Source: Paraburkholderia acidipaludis NBRC 101816 (GTDB taxonomy: Bacteria > Pseudomonadota > Gammaproteobacteria > Burkholderiales > Burkholderiaceae). Taken from it: a stretch of 64,000 bases of DNA. A program made the position numbers and the translations under genes. Positions 35,612-44,509 of this stretch are shown here, one piece after another. Every line of letters starts with the position of its first letter. Position 1 is the first letter of the stretch. The notes beneath the pieces are model-generated. The model was not told the DNA's origin. It ran no database searches and saw only the letters and a program-made list of their open reading frames with translations. The DNA lies in the NCBI RefSeq assembly GCF_000684975.1, contig NZ_BAXZ01000010.1, positions 62,001 to 126,000 on the forward strand. Direction: 5' to 3'.

Positions 35612-37018
35612 ATGACCCGACCCACGCTCGCCGCGCGCGCCATCGCGCCGCCCACTCTCTCCCGCCACGCCGCCGACACCGCGCGCCTCGCCGCCCCGCT
35701 CGCCATCGCCCAGCTTTCGCAGATGGCCATGAGCGTGACCGACACGGTGCTGCTCGGCTCGCTCGGCGCGGATTCGCTCGCGGCGGGCGGGCTCGGCGCG
35801 AACCTGTTCTTCGTGGTGGTGACGGTGCTGCAGGGTGTGCTGACGTCGGTGAGCGTGAGCGTCGCCCAGGCGCGCGGCGCGCAGAACGATCAGGACGTGC
35901 CGCATATCTACTGGACCGGCTTCGCGCTCGCGCTGCTGCTGTCGCTGCCCGCGTTCGTGCTGCTTTCGTTCGCGGGTCCCGTCCTGCTCAGGCTCGGCGA
36001 ACCGCCGCTGCTCGCGCAGCACGTCGGCGAATATGCGGCCGTATTGCGCTGGGGCGCGCCCGCGAGCCTGATCGGCGTGGGGCTCCTGCGCTCGTTCCTG
36101 CCCGCCATCGGCGCCGCGAAGCGCCTCTTGTGGGTGTCGCTCGCGTGCGTGTTCGTCAACGGCTTCCTCAACTACGGGCTGATCCACGGCGCGTGGGGAC
36201 TGCCGCACCTCGGCTTCCTCGGCTCGGCGACAGCCACCGCGATCACGGTCTGGCTCACCGCCATCGTGCTGATGGCGCTGCTGCACCTGCGGCCCTCGCA
36301 CCAACATTTCGTCGCCGCGCGGCGGCCCACGGGGCCCATGATGGGCGAACTCGTCTCGATCGGCTGGCCCGTCGCGATCACCTACGCGGTCGAGGCGATG
36401 CTGTTCCTCGTCACCGGCCTGCTGATGGGCCTGCTCGGGGAGACGCCGCTCGCCGCGCACCAGATCGCGCTGAACGTGGCCTCCGTGTCGTTCATGGTGC
36501 CGCTCGCGATCGGCCAGGCGGCCAACGTGCGCGTCGGCTACTGGTCCGGCGCCGGGCAGCCGGGCGCGGCGCGTCATGCCGGCTTCGTCGCGCTCGCGCT
36601 CGGCGGGGGCTTCATGTCGCTTTCGGCGCTCGTGATGGTGTTCGCGCCGCACTGGATCGTCGGGCTCTATCTGCACCTCGACGATCCCGCGAATGCCGCG
36701 ACCGTCACGCTCGCGACCTCGCTGCTCGGCGTGGCGGCGCTGTTCCAGATCGCCGACGGCGTGCAGACCGTGGGCTCGGGCTGCCTGCGCGGCCTGAAGG
36801 ACACGCGCATTCCGATGATGGCGGCCACGCTCGGCTACTGGGGCATCGGCTTCCCGATCGGCTACGCGCTCGCGTTCCACTTCGGGCTGGGCGCGCGCGG
36901 GCTCTGGTGGGGCCTCGCCGCGGGCCTTGCCACGGTCGCCGTGCTGATGACGCTGCGTTTTCACCGGATGAGCCTGCGGCGCGTCGTCGCCGCGGCCACC
37001 GGAACCCGCCAGGTCTGA
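35612..37018 (+). CDS. MATE family multidrug efflux protein
   Basis: 468 residues with 12 hydrophobic helices in two similar halves. LAIAQLSQMAMSVTDTVLLGSLGADSLAAGGLG is the typical N-terminal MATE segment; the second-half equivalent is PVAITYAVEAMLFLVTGLLMGLLGETPLAAHQIALN. Expected to export cationic compounds with sodium or protons; the substrate is not predictable. Starts at the ATG (35612) three codons after an upstream TTG. Confidence 0.9.
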   Translation: MTRPTLAARAIAPPTLSRHAADTARLAAPLAIAQLSQMAMSVTDTVLLGSLGADSLAAGGLGANLFFVVVTVLQGVLTSVSVSVAQARGAQNDQDVPHIYWTGFALALLLSLPAFVLLSFAGPVLLRLGEPPLLAQHVGEYAAVLRWGAPASLIGVGLLRSFLPAIGAAKRLLWVSLACVFVNGFLNYGLIHGAWGLPHLGFLGSATATAITVWLTAIVLMALLHLRPSHQHFVAARRPTGPMMGELVSIGWPVAITYAVEAMLFLVTGLLMGLLGETPLAAHQIALNVASVSFMVPLAIGQAANVRVGYWSGAGQPGAARHAGFVALALGGGFMSLSALVMVFAPHWIVGLYLHLDDPANAATVTLATSLLGVAALFQIADGVQTVGSGCLRGLKDTRIPMMAATLGYWGIGFPIGYALAFHFGLGARGLWWGLAAGLATVAVLMTLRFHRMSLRRVVAAATGTRQV

Positions 37019-37150
37019 CGCGCCTCGGGCAGTTAAGCATCCGGTTAAAATGGCCGGCCCATGCTCGCCGTCCCGCTGTCCATGCGGCGCGCAAGCGCAT
37101 CGGCCGACAACGAACGCAGCCTCGCCCATAAAACCGGAGACCACCCCGCC

Positions 37151-38125
37151 ATGCTTGCCCCGATCACCCGACTCTTCCCGCTCTGGGCCGTGCTCGTCTC
37201 CCTCGTCGCCTACTTCGCGCCGGGCGCGGTCGCGCCGATCGCGCCGCACGTCACGACGCTGCTCATGATCATCATGCTCGCGATGGGCGTCACGCTCTCC
37301 TTCGCCGACTTCCAGCGCGTGTTCACGCGCCCCGCGCCCGTTCTGGCCGGCATCCTCCTGCATTACCTCGTGATGCCGCTCGCCGCGTGGGCAATCGCCA
37401 AGGCGCTGCACATGCCGCCCGACCTCACGGCCGGCATGGTGCTCGTGGGCAGCGTGGCAAGCGGCACCGCCTCGAACGTGATGATCTATCTCGCGCGCGG
37501 CGACGTCGCGCTTTCGGTCACGATCAGCGCGCTCTCCACGCTTGTCGGCGTATTCGCCACCCCGCTCCTCACCCGCGTTTATGTCGATGCCTCGATCACG
37601 GTCGACGTGCGCGGCATGCTGCTGAGCATCCTGCAGATCGTCGGCCTGCCGATCCTTATCGGTCTCGTCGTCAACCGCCTCGCCCACGGGCTCGTGCGCC
37701 GCATCGAGCCGGCGCTGCCGCTCGTCTCGATGGCGGCGATCCTCGCGATCATCGCCGCCGTGGTGGGCGGCACGCACGCGAGCATCGCGACGGTCGGGCC
37801 GCTGGTCGCGCTCGGCGTGGTCCTGCACAACGGCCTCGGCCTCCTCGGCGGCTATTGGGGCGGACGCCTGCTCGGCTTCGACGAGTCCGTGTGCCGCACG
37901 CTCGCCATCGAAGTCGGCATGCAGAACTCGGGGCTCGCTGCGACGCTCGGCAAGCTCTACTTCTCGCCGCTCGCCGCGCTGCCCGGCGCGCTGTTCTCGG
38001 TGTGGCACAACCTTTCGGGGTCGCTGCTCGCGGGCTACTGGGCCGGCAAGCCGGCGCGCGGCAGCACGCGGGATGCCGACGAGGCGCTGCAGCCGCGCGC
38101 CCGGGCCACCACCCCACGCGGCTGA
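37151..38125 (+). CDS. BASS family sodium-dependent transporter
   Basis: 324 residues, about ten helices. LMIIMLAMGVTLSFADFQRV and GMVLVGSVASGTASNVMIYLARGDVALSVTISAL carry the sodium-site signatures of the bile-acid:sodium symporter family; EVGMQNSGLAATLGKLYF is the conserved C-terminal segment. Bacterial members such as PanS carry organic acids, including ketopantoate; the substrate here is unknown. Start at 37151 chosen because the upstream frame adds a charged leader without a ribosome site. Confidence 0.9.
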   Translation: MLAPITRLFPLWAVLVSLVAYFAPGAVAPIAPHVTTLLMIIMLAMGVTLSFADFQRVFTRPAPVLAGILLHYLVMPLAAWAIAKALHMPPDLTAGMVLVGSVASGTASNVMIYLARGDVALSVTISALSTLVGVFATPLLTRVYVDASITVDVRGMLLSILQIVGLPILIGLVVNRLAHGLVRRIEPALPLVSMAAILAIIAAVVGGTHASIATVGPLVALGVVLHNGLGLLGGYWGGRLLGFDESVCRTLAIEVGMQNSGLAATLGKLYFSPLAALPGALFSVWHNLSGSLLAGYWAGKPARGSTRDADEALQPRARATTPRG

Positions 38126-38306
38126 AACTGGCAGGCGGCCGCGCTGAAGCACCGCCGCTTTCGCCCATACCCGAGCGCACCCCGCCAACGCGCGAGCGAG
38201 GACGCTCCCGTAGAATCGGGCCCACTCCGCAGGAAGAAACGACTGCGCGCCACGACCGCACGGGAGACCCCGCTTGACTGCGCCACCCGCACCGACCGAA
38301 GCCCCG

Positions 38307-39923
38307 ATGCGCCGCCATGCGGCGCGCCTGTTCGCGCGAACCCTGCGCACCGCCCTTGCCCTCCTCTGCGCGACGCTCCTCGCCGCCTGCGCCACGCGCC
38401 CGCCCGCCACGGCGTTGCCGCGCGAAACCACCCTGGCGCTGCCGCAAACCACGCCAACCGCCCTCGGCACCGCGCTCGCGGCGCCTGAAGCGGCGCACCC
38501 GGGCCAGTCGGGCTTTCGCCTCCTCGCCACCGGCACCGACTCCCTGCAGATGCGCATCGCGCTCGCGCGGGCCGCGACGAAAACGCTCGACATGCAGTAC
38601 TACATCGCCAACGAGGACACGACCGGCAAGCTGCTGCTGGGCGCGGCGCTCTACGCGGCCGATCACGGCGTGCGCGTGCGCATGCTCGTGGACGACCTGA
38701 ACTTCCACGACATCGACAGTCTGATGGCGGCCCTGAACACGCACCCGATGATCCAGATTCGCGTGTTCAACCCGTATGGCAGCGCGCGCGAAGGCATGAT
38801 CACGCGCACGGCGAACCTCTTCACGAACCTCGACCAGTTCACGCGCCGCATGCACAACAAGGCGATGATCGTGGACAACCAGCTCGCCATCGTGGGCGGC
38901 CGCAATCTGGGCGACGAGTACTTCAGCGCGAGCCCGACGTTGCAGTTCACCGATCTCGACGTGCTCGCGGCCGGCCCGGTCGCGGCGCAGATCTCGGCAA
39001 GCTTCGACGCGTACTGGAACAGCAGCGTCGCCTACCCCTTGAGCGCGCTGAACCGCCAGCAGTTCGATCCGCACGAGCTCGACGCCGCGCGCGACGAATT
39101 GCGCCGCCACTGGCACGGGAACGCCGATCCCTATAACGCGAAGCCGCTCAACGCGACACCGCTCGACATTCAGATCGCGCGGCATCAGCTCGACCTCGAA
39201 TGGGCGAACTGCTCGTTCGTCGCCGACTCGCCCGAGAAGATCGCCGACGCGCAGGCCGCCCCGAGCGGCGAGGTGGGCGCAGCCATGCAGTCGCTGCTCG
39301 ACCGCATCCACACGGCGCACAGCAGCGTGCTGGCTTTCACGCCCTACTTCGTGCCGCACGACGCGGGGGTCGAGGAGGTGCGCAAGCTGACCGCGCGCGG
39401 CGTGCGCGTGGCGTTCCTGACCAACTCGCTCGCGGCCACGGACGCCGTCGCCGTGCAGGCCGGCTACAGCCCCTACCGCGTGCCGCTGCTGCGCGCCGGC
39501 GCCGAACTCTACGAGTTCAAGGAGGACGTGCCCTCGCGCGGGCGGGTCAGCATCGCCGGCTCGCATTCGCGCTCGAGCCTGCACGCGAAAGCCTACGTCA
39601 TCGACGACGAGACCGTCGTGATCGGCTCGCTCAATCTCGACCCGCGCTCCGCGAGCCTGAACACCGAGCTTGCGCTGACCATCGACAGCCCGGTGCTCGC
39701 GCACGAGGTAGCGGGCTATTTCGCGCGCGCGACCTCGCCCACGCACAGCTACCACGTGACGCTCGCCACGCCCGCGGAAACCGCGGCCACGGCCTCGCCG
39801 CTCGTGTGGACCGACGAGGAAGACGGCATGATCCACACATATAACGTCGACCCCAACGCCGGTTTCTGCCGAAATCTGCTGACCGGGCTATTCTTGCTGT
39901 TGCCGGTCGACAATCAGCTGTGA
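38307..39923 (+). CDS. Phospholipase D family lipoprotein (cardiolipin synthase-like)
   Basis: 538 residues. N-terminal lipoprotein signal ending LLAAC (Cys28). Two HKD motifs: His183-x-Lys185-x4-Asp190 (HNKAMIVDNQLAIVGGRN) and His426-x-Lys428-x4-Asp433 (HAKAYVIDDETVVIGSLN), so both catalytic halves are intact. Resembles ClsC-type enzymes that make cardiolipin or hydrolyse phosphodiesters. An in-frame TTG at 38274 has GGGAGA at good spacing and would add 11 residues, so the start is not certain. Confidence 0.9.
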   Translation: MRRHAARLFARTLRTALALLCATLLAACATRPPATALPRETTLALPQTTPTALGTALAAPEAAHPGQSGFRLLATGTDSLQMRIALARAATKTLDMQYYIANEDTTGKLLLGAALYAADHGVRVRMLVDDLNFHDIDSLMAALNTHPMIQIRVFNPYGSAREGMITRTANLFTNLDQFTRRMHNKAMIVDNQLAIVGGRNLGDEYFSASPTLQFTDLDVLAAGPVAAQISASFDAYWNSSVAYPLSALNRQQFDPHELDAARDELRRHWHGNADPYNAKPLNATPLDIQIARHQLDLEWANCSFVADSPEKIADAQAAPSGEVGAAMQSLLDRIHTAHSSVLAFTPYFVPHDAGVEEVRKLTARGVRVAFLTNSLAATDAVAVQAGYSPYRVPLLRAGAELYEFKEDVPSRGRVSIAGSHSRSSLHAKAYVIDDETVVIGSLNLDPRSASLNTELALTIDSPVLAHEVAGYFARATSPTHSYHVTLATPAETAATASPLVWTDEEDGMIHTYNVDPNAGFCRNLLTGLFLLLPVDNQL

Positions 39924-40010
39924 AGCCGCCGTCCTCGACCGGACACAAAAGCGGACCCGAAAGCGACGCCCGCGCCCTGGCCGGCGTCGCGCCATCCACC
40001 GGAGTGCACC

Positions 40011-41411
<1,401 letters not shown>

Positions 41412-41440
41412 CGAGCGCTTTCGTCTTCGCCCAACGCAAA

Positions 41441-41479
41441 CGGGCGGCGAGGAATCGAATCCTCGCCGCCCGCTTTGTT
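41441..41479. terminator. Terminator between convergent fumC and thioesterase genes
   Basis: A perfect 13-base-pair GC-rich stem (41441-41453 with 41460-41472), six-base loop, then CTTTGTTTT on the plus strand. On the minus strand only TTTGCG follows, so it mainly serves fumC. Confidence 0.8.
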
Positions 41480-41504
41480 TTCATCGCGCTATTGGCGTCG
41501 CCCT

Positions 41505-42008
41505 TCAGACCTGACCCTTCGCGACTTCCTCGGGCTTCAGCTCGACGATCGCGTCGAGCGCATGCCTCACGTCGAGCGCGTACCTGGCGAGGCGCTGCTG
41601 CTCCTCGGTCTCGGGCGTGAACGTCGGCACGGGAATCGGATTGCCGTTCTCGTCCACGGCAACGAACACGATCAGGCAGTCGGTCGTGAGGCGCAACTGG
41701 CCGCTCTTCGGGTCGCCGGCGTGCACCGTGATGTGGATGTGCATCGACGTGCGGCCCGTCGCCACCACGCGCGCGCGCAGCTCGACCATGTTGCCGACGA
41801 GGATCGGCCGGCGAAAGCGGATGTTGCCCACGCTCACCGTCACGCAGTAGCGGCCCGACCAGACGGCCGCGCACGCATAAGCGGTCTCGTCGATCCATTT
41901 CATCAGCGCACCGCCGTGCACTTTGCCGCCAAAATTCACCGACGTCGGCTCGGCCAGAAAGCGGAACGTCGTTTCCGAACGGTCCAGCGGCTGGGAAGGC
42001 GTACTCAT
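41505..42008 (-). CDS. Acyl-CoA thioesterase, hotdog fold (YciA-like)
   Basis: 167 residues. NFGGKVHGGALMKWIDETAYACA is the acyl-CoA thioester hydrolase signature with the catalytic Asp in WIDE; VGNIRFRRPILVGNMVELRA and TDCLIVFVAVDENGNPIPVP complete the single hotdog fold. Related to YciA/BACH enzymes that hydrolyse acyl-CoAs of various lengths. Start at 42008 (MSTPSQPLDRSETTFRF). Confidence 0.9.
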   Translation of the reverse strand: MSTPSQPLDRSETTFRFLAEPTSVNFGGKVHGGALMKWIDETAYACAAVWSGRYCVTVSVGNIRFRRPILVGNMVELRARVVATGRTSMHIHITVHAGDPKSGQLRLTTDCLIVFVAVDENGNPIPVPTFTPETEEQQRLARYALDVRHALDAIVELKPEEVAKGQV

Positions 42009-42127
42009 GATGGGCTCCGCTCGTGGGGTTTGCCGCTTGCGCAGCGTGCTTATGGGAAGGCGTCGATTATACGGTTGCAACCGGGCCGGCGCAGCGTCGG
42101 GCCGAGTCCTGCCTTCCCGTCGCAGCG

Positions 42128-43147
42128 CTACGCCGCCGCGAAGCGCTCCCGGTATTCGAGCGGCAGCACGCCATAGCTGCGCTCGAATGCGCGCCGCAGG
42201 TTCTGCTCGCTGCCGAAGCCGCAGTCGGCGGCGATCCGCTTGAGCGGCCGGCGCGATTGCACGAGCGCGTGCGCCGCGGCTTCCACGCGCATCGCCGACA
42301 CCGTGCGCGCCGGCGTGCGCCCCACCGCTTCGGTATAGCGCCGCGCGAACGTGCGCGGGCTCATGCGCGCCGCCTCGGCAAGCCGCTCGACACTCAGTTC
42401 CGTATGCAGGTTCGCGGCCATCCAGCCGTGCAGGGCGTCGAACGTGCCGCCCGCCACGGACTGCGCCGCCAGCGCCTCGCTGAACTGCGCCTGGCCGCCG
42501 GGCCGCTTCATGAACACCACGAGCCGGCGCGCGGTCTGCATCGCCACGGCGTGGCCATGGTCCTCCTCGATCAGCGCGAGCGACAGATCGATGCCCGCCG
42601 TCACGCCCGCCGAAGTCCAGACCACGCGGCCATCGCGCGCATCGCACAGGAAGATCGGATCGGGATCGACTTCCACCTGCGGAAAGCGCCGCTTGAGCTC
42701 GGCTGCGTTGCGCCAATGCGTCGTCGCGCGGCGGCCATCCAGCAGACCGGCGGCGGCGAGATAGAACGCGCCCGTGCACACCGCCGCCACGCGCCGTGCG
42801 TGCGGCGCGCGCGCCGCGATCCAGGCGACGAGTTCGGGCTGCAGCCGCGTAGCATCGTCGATGGGCGTTCCCGGCACGATCAGCGTGTCGATGGTGGCGG
42901 CATCGAGCGCGTCGAGCCGTTCGGTGACGACGGGCAGGCCCGCGAAAGTCGGAAGCACGCCGCCCGCCACCGAGGCGACCGTGACGCGGTACGCACAGGG
43001 CTCGCCGCGAGCTGCCTGCGCGGGACGGGCGGCACGTACCGCGAGTTCGGCGCGCCAGAACGCTTCGATGGGTCCGCACGCATCGAGCAGAACGAGATCG
43101 GGGGCGACGGCGAAAACGACGTGATGTACGGCGGAGGATTGAGACAT
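42128..43147 (-). CDS. GlxA-type transcriptional regulator (DJ-1/PfpI plus AraC)
   Basis: 339 residues. N-terminal DJ-1/PfpI glutaminase-like domain (FAVAPDLVLLDACGPIEAFWRAE; AAVCTGAFYLAAAGLLDGRRATTHW with the nucleophile-elbow Cys), C-terminal AraC helix-turn-helix pair (LSVERLAEAARMSPRTFARRY and LKRIAADCGFGSEQNLRRAFERSYG). GlxA-type regulators control choline, carnitine, dimethylglycine or arginine catabolism; the effector here is not identifiable. The small exported peptide gene lies upstream on the same strand. Confidence 0.9.
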   Translation of the reverse strand: MSQSSAVHHVVFAVAPDLVLLDACGPIEAFWRAELAVRAARPAQAARGEPCAYRVTVASVAGGVLPTFAGLPVVTERLDALDAATIDTLIVPGTPIDDATRLQPELVAWIAARAPHARRVAAVCTGAFYLAAAGLLDGRRATTHWRNAAELKRRFPQVEVDPDPIFLCDARDGRVVWTSAGVTAGIDLSLALIEEDHGHAVAMQTARRLVVFMKRPGGQAQFSEALAAQSVAGGTFDALHGWMAANLHTELSVERLAEAARMSPRTFARRYTEAVGRTPARTVSAMRVEAAAHALVQSRRPLKRIAADCGFGSEQNLRRAFERSYGVLPLEYRERFAAA

Positions 43148-43239
43148 GACGCGAAGCCGGAAAGACGCGATGCAATCATCATCGCATCGCTCCGGCTGGC
43201 AGTCATGTCACGATGGCATCAATTCCTGCCAGGCCATGC

Positions 43240-43386
43240 TCAACGCCGGATGACGATGCCTTCGTCGAGGGTGCCGTACATCGTGACCCCGCTCACGTCG
43301 TTCGACGGCGCAGGACCGCCCTGTGCGCAAGCCGCGCACAGCAAGGCGAGGGAGCAGGCAGCCGCGAGGGCCAGAAAGCGTTTCAT
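43240..43386 (-). CDS. 48-residue exported peptide with a porin-like signature
   Basis: A short frame starting MKRFLALAAACSLALLCAAC, clearly a signal peptide, followed by 28 residues ending in SGVTMYGTLDEGIVIRR. The end resembles the start of mature Burkholderia porins (SVTLYGVLDAGI as recalled). Cleavage could be by signal peptidase I (after ACA) or, less well, II at Cys20 (Leu is at -4 instead of -3). No strong ribosome site. A real small protein or a remnant of a porin N-terminus are both possible. Confidence 0.6.
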   Translation of the reverse strand: MKRFLALAAACSLALLCAACAQGGPAPSNDVSGVTMYGTLDEGIVIRR

Positions 43387-43586
43387 CTCGGCATGCGGTG
43401 AAAGAGGTGTCTAGATTCTAGCGCAGCGGCCCCGGCACACACAGAAGCGACCCCGCCTCCACGGGGCCCCTCAAGAGATCGGCGCGGGGAAGCTTCATAT
43501 TTCAGGCCAACGTGAAACGTCGAATGCCGTGCGCGGCTAGAGTAACGCTCATGGGCACCCGCGTGCCGCCCTCGCAAGGAACCGTC

Positions 43587-44297
43587 ATGGCCGCCCCGCT
43601 TGCCGACGAAAACCGCCACTTCCCCGGCCTCTCGCGCATCGGCGCGCTGCTCGCCGACCCCGGCCGCGCCGCCATGCTTTGGGCGCTGATGGACGGCAGT
43701 GCGCGGCCCGCCGGCGAACTCACGCTGATCGCGGGGCTCTCGCCCTCGGCGGCGAGCGCGCACCTCGCGCGCCTCACCGAAGGCGGCCTGCTCGCGCTCG
43801 ACGTGCGCGGCCGCCATCGCTACTACCGGATCGCGACGCCCGACATCGCGGCGGCCGTCGAAGCCCTCATGAACATCGCCGAAGCGGCGACGCCGCAGCC
43901 GGCAATACGGCCCGCGCGCACGGTGCCGCTGGAAATGCGCCATGCCCGCACCTGCTATGACCATATGGCGGGCGAAGTCGCCGTCAGCGTGTTCGAGCGC
44001 TTCGTCGACGACGGCTTGCTCGTCTTCGACGGCGGCTATCTCGACGCCACGCCCGATGGCACCGCACGGCTGCGCGGTCTGGGCGTCGATGTCGGCGCGC
44101 TGCGCGCGAAGCGGCGCCGCTTCGCCTGCACCTGCCTCGACTGGAGCGAGCGGCGGCCGCACCTGGGCGGCGCGCTGGGTGCCGCGCTGCTCGATTGCTG
44201 GCTCGCGAACGGCTGGGTCGAACATGCGAGCCGGCCGCGCGTGCTGCGCATCACGCCGGCGGGACAGCGCGAGTTCGACGCATTGACGGCTGGTTAG
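43587..44297 (+). CDS. ArsR-type winged-helix transcriptional regulator
   Basis: 236 residues from ATG 43587 (AAGGA upstream). N-terminal winged helix: RIGALLADPGRAAMLWALMD, ELTLIAGLSPSAASAHLARL and GGLLALDVRGRHRYYRIA, the ArsR recognition pattern. The C-terminal half (about 105-236) has CYDHMAGEVAVSVFERFVDDGLL and ACTCLDWSERRPHLGG-like segments found in larger ArsR relatives. No vicinal-Cys metal site in the helix, so it is probably not a simple arsenic sensor. Target unknown. Confidence 0.85.
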   Translation: MAAPLADENRHFPGLSRIGALLADPGRAAMLWALMDGSARPAGELTLIAGLSPSAASAHLARLTEGGLLALDVRGRHRYYRIATPDIAAAVEALMNIAEAATPQPAIRPARTVPLEMRHARTCYDHMAGEVAVSVFERFVDDGLLVFDGGYLDATPDGTARLRGLGVDVGALRAKRRRFACTCLDWSERRPHLGGALGAALLDCWLANGWVEHASRPRVLRITPAGQREFDALTAG

Positions 44298-44383
44298 ATC
44301 GCCACGCCATCCCTTTCCCGATCGAGATCTGCCCGCCAATTCGCGCCGGGGAGGGCCTTCGCACGCCCCACCTTGCAATCCTT

Positions 44384-44429
44384 ACGTGGCAACACGTTCT
44401 GTTACATCTGGAGCAGAAGGTCTTACAAT
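44384..44429 (+). promoter_or_regulatory. Candidate promoter and operator of the FecR-domain gene
   Basis: GTTACA (44401-44406) and TACAAT (44424-44429) are 17 bases apart, giving a fair sigma-70 promoter about 80 bases ahead of the coding start. A perfect inverted repeat ACGTG-GCAA-CACGT (44384-44397) just upstream could bind a regulator. Confidence 0.4.
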
Positions 44430-44509
44430 TCCGCGCGCATGGAAACAAGCACGGCCGTTACAGTGCTTCACAGGACGCGCCGTACAAGCGGTGCGCCATG
44501 GAGAAAAAC

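Noticed and set aside
35522..38593. 1023-codon open frame antisense to the MATE and BASS genes
   Set aside because: Arg/His/Asp-rich translation typical of the antisense frame in high-GC DNA; spans two real genes and their gap.
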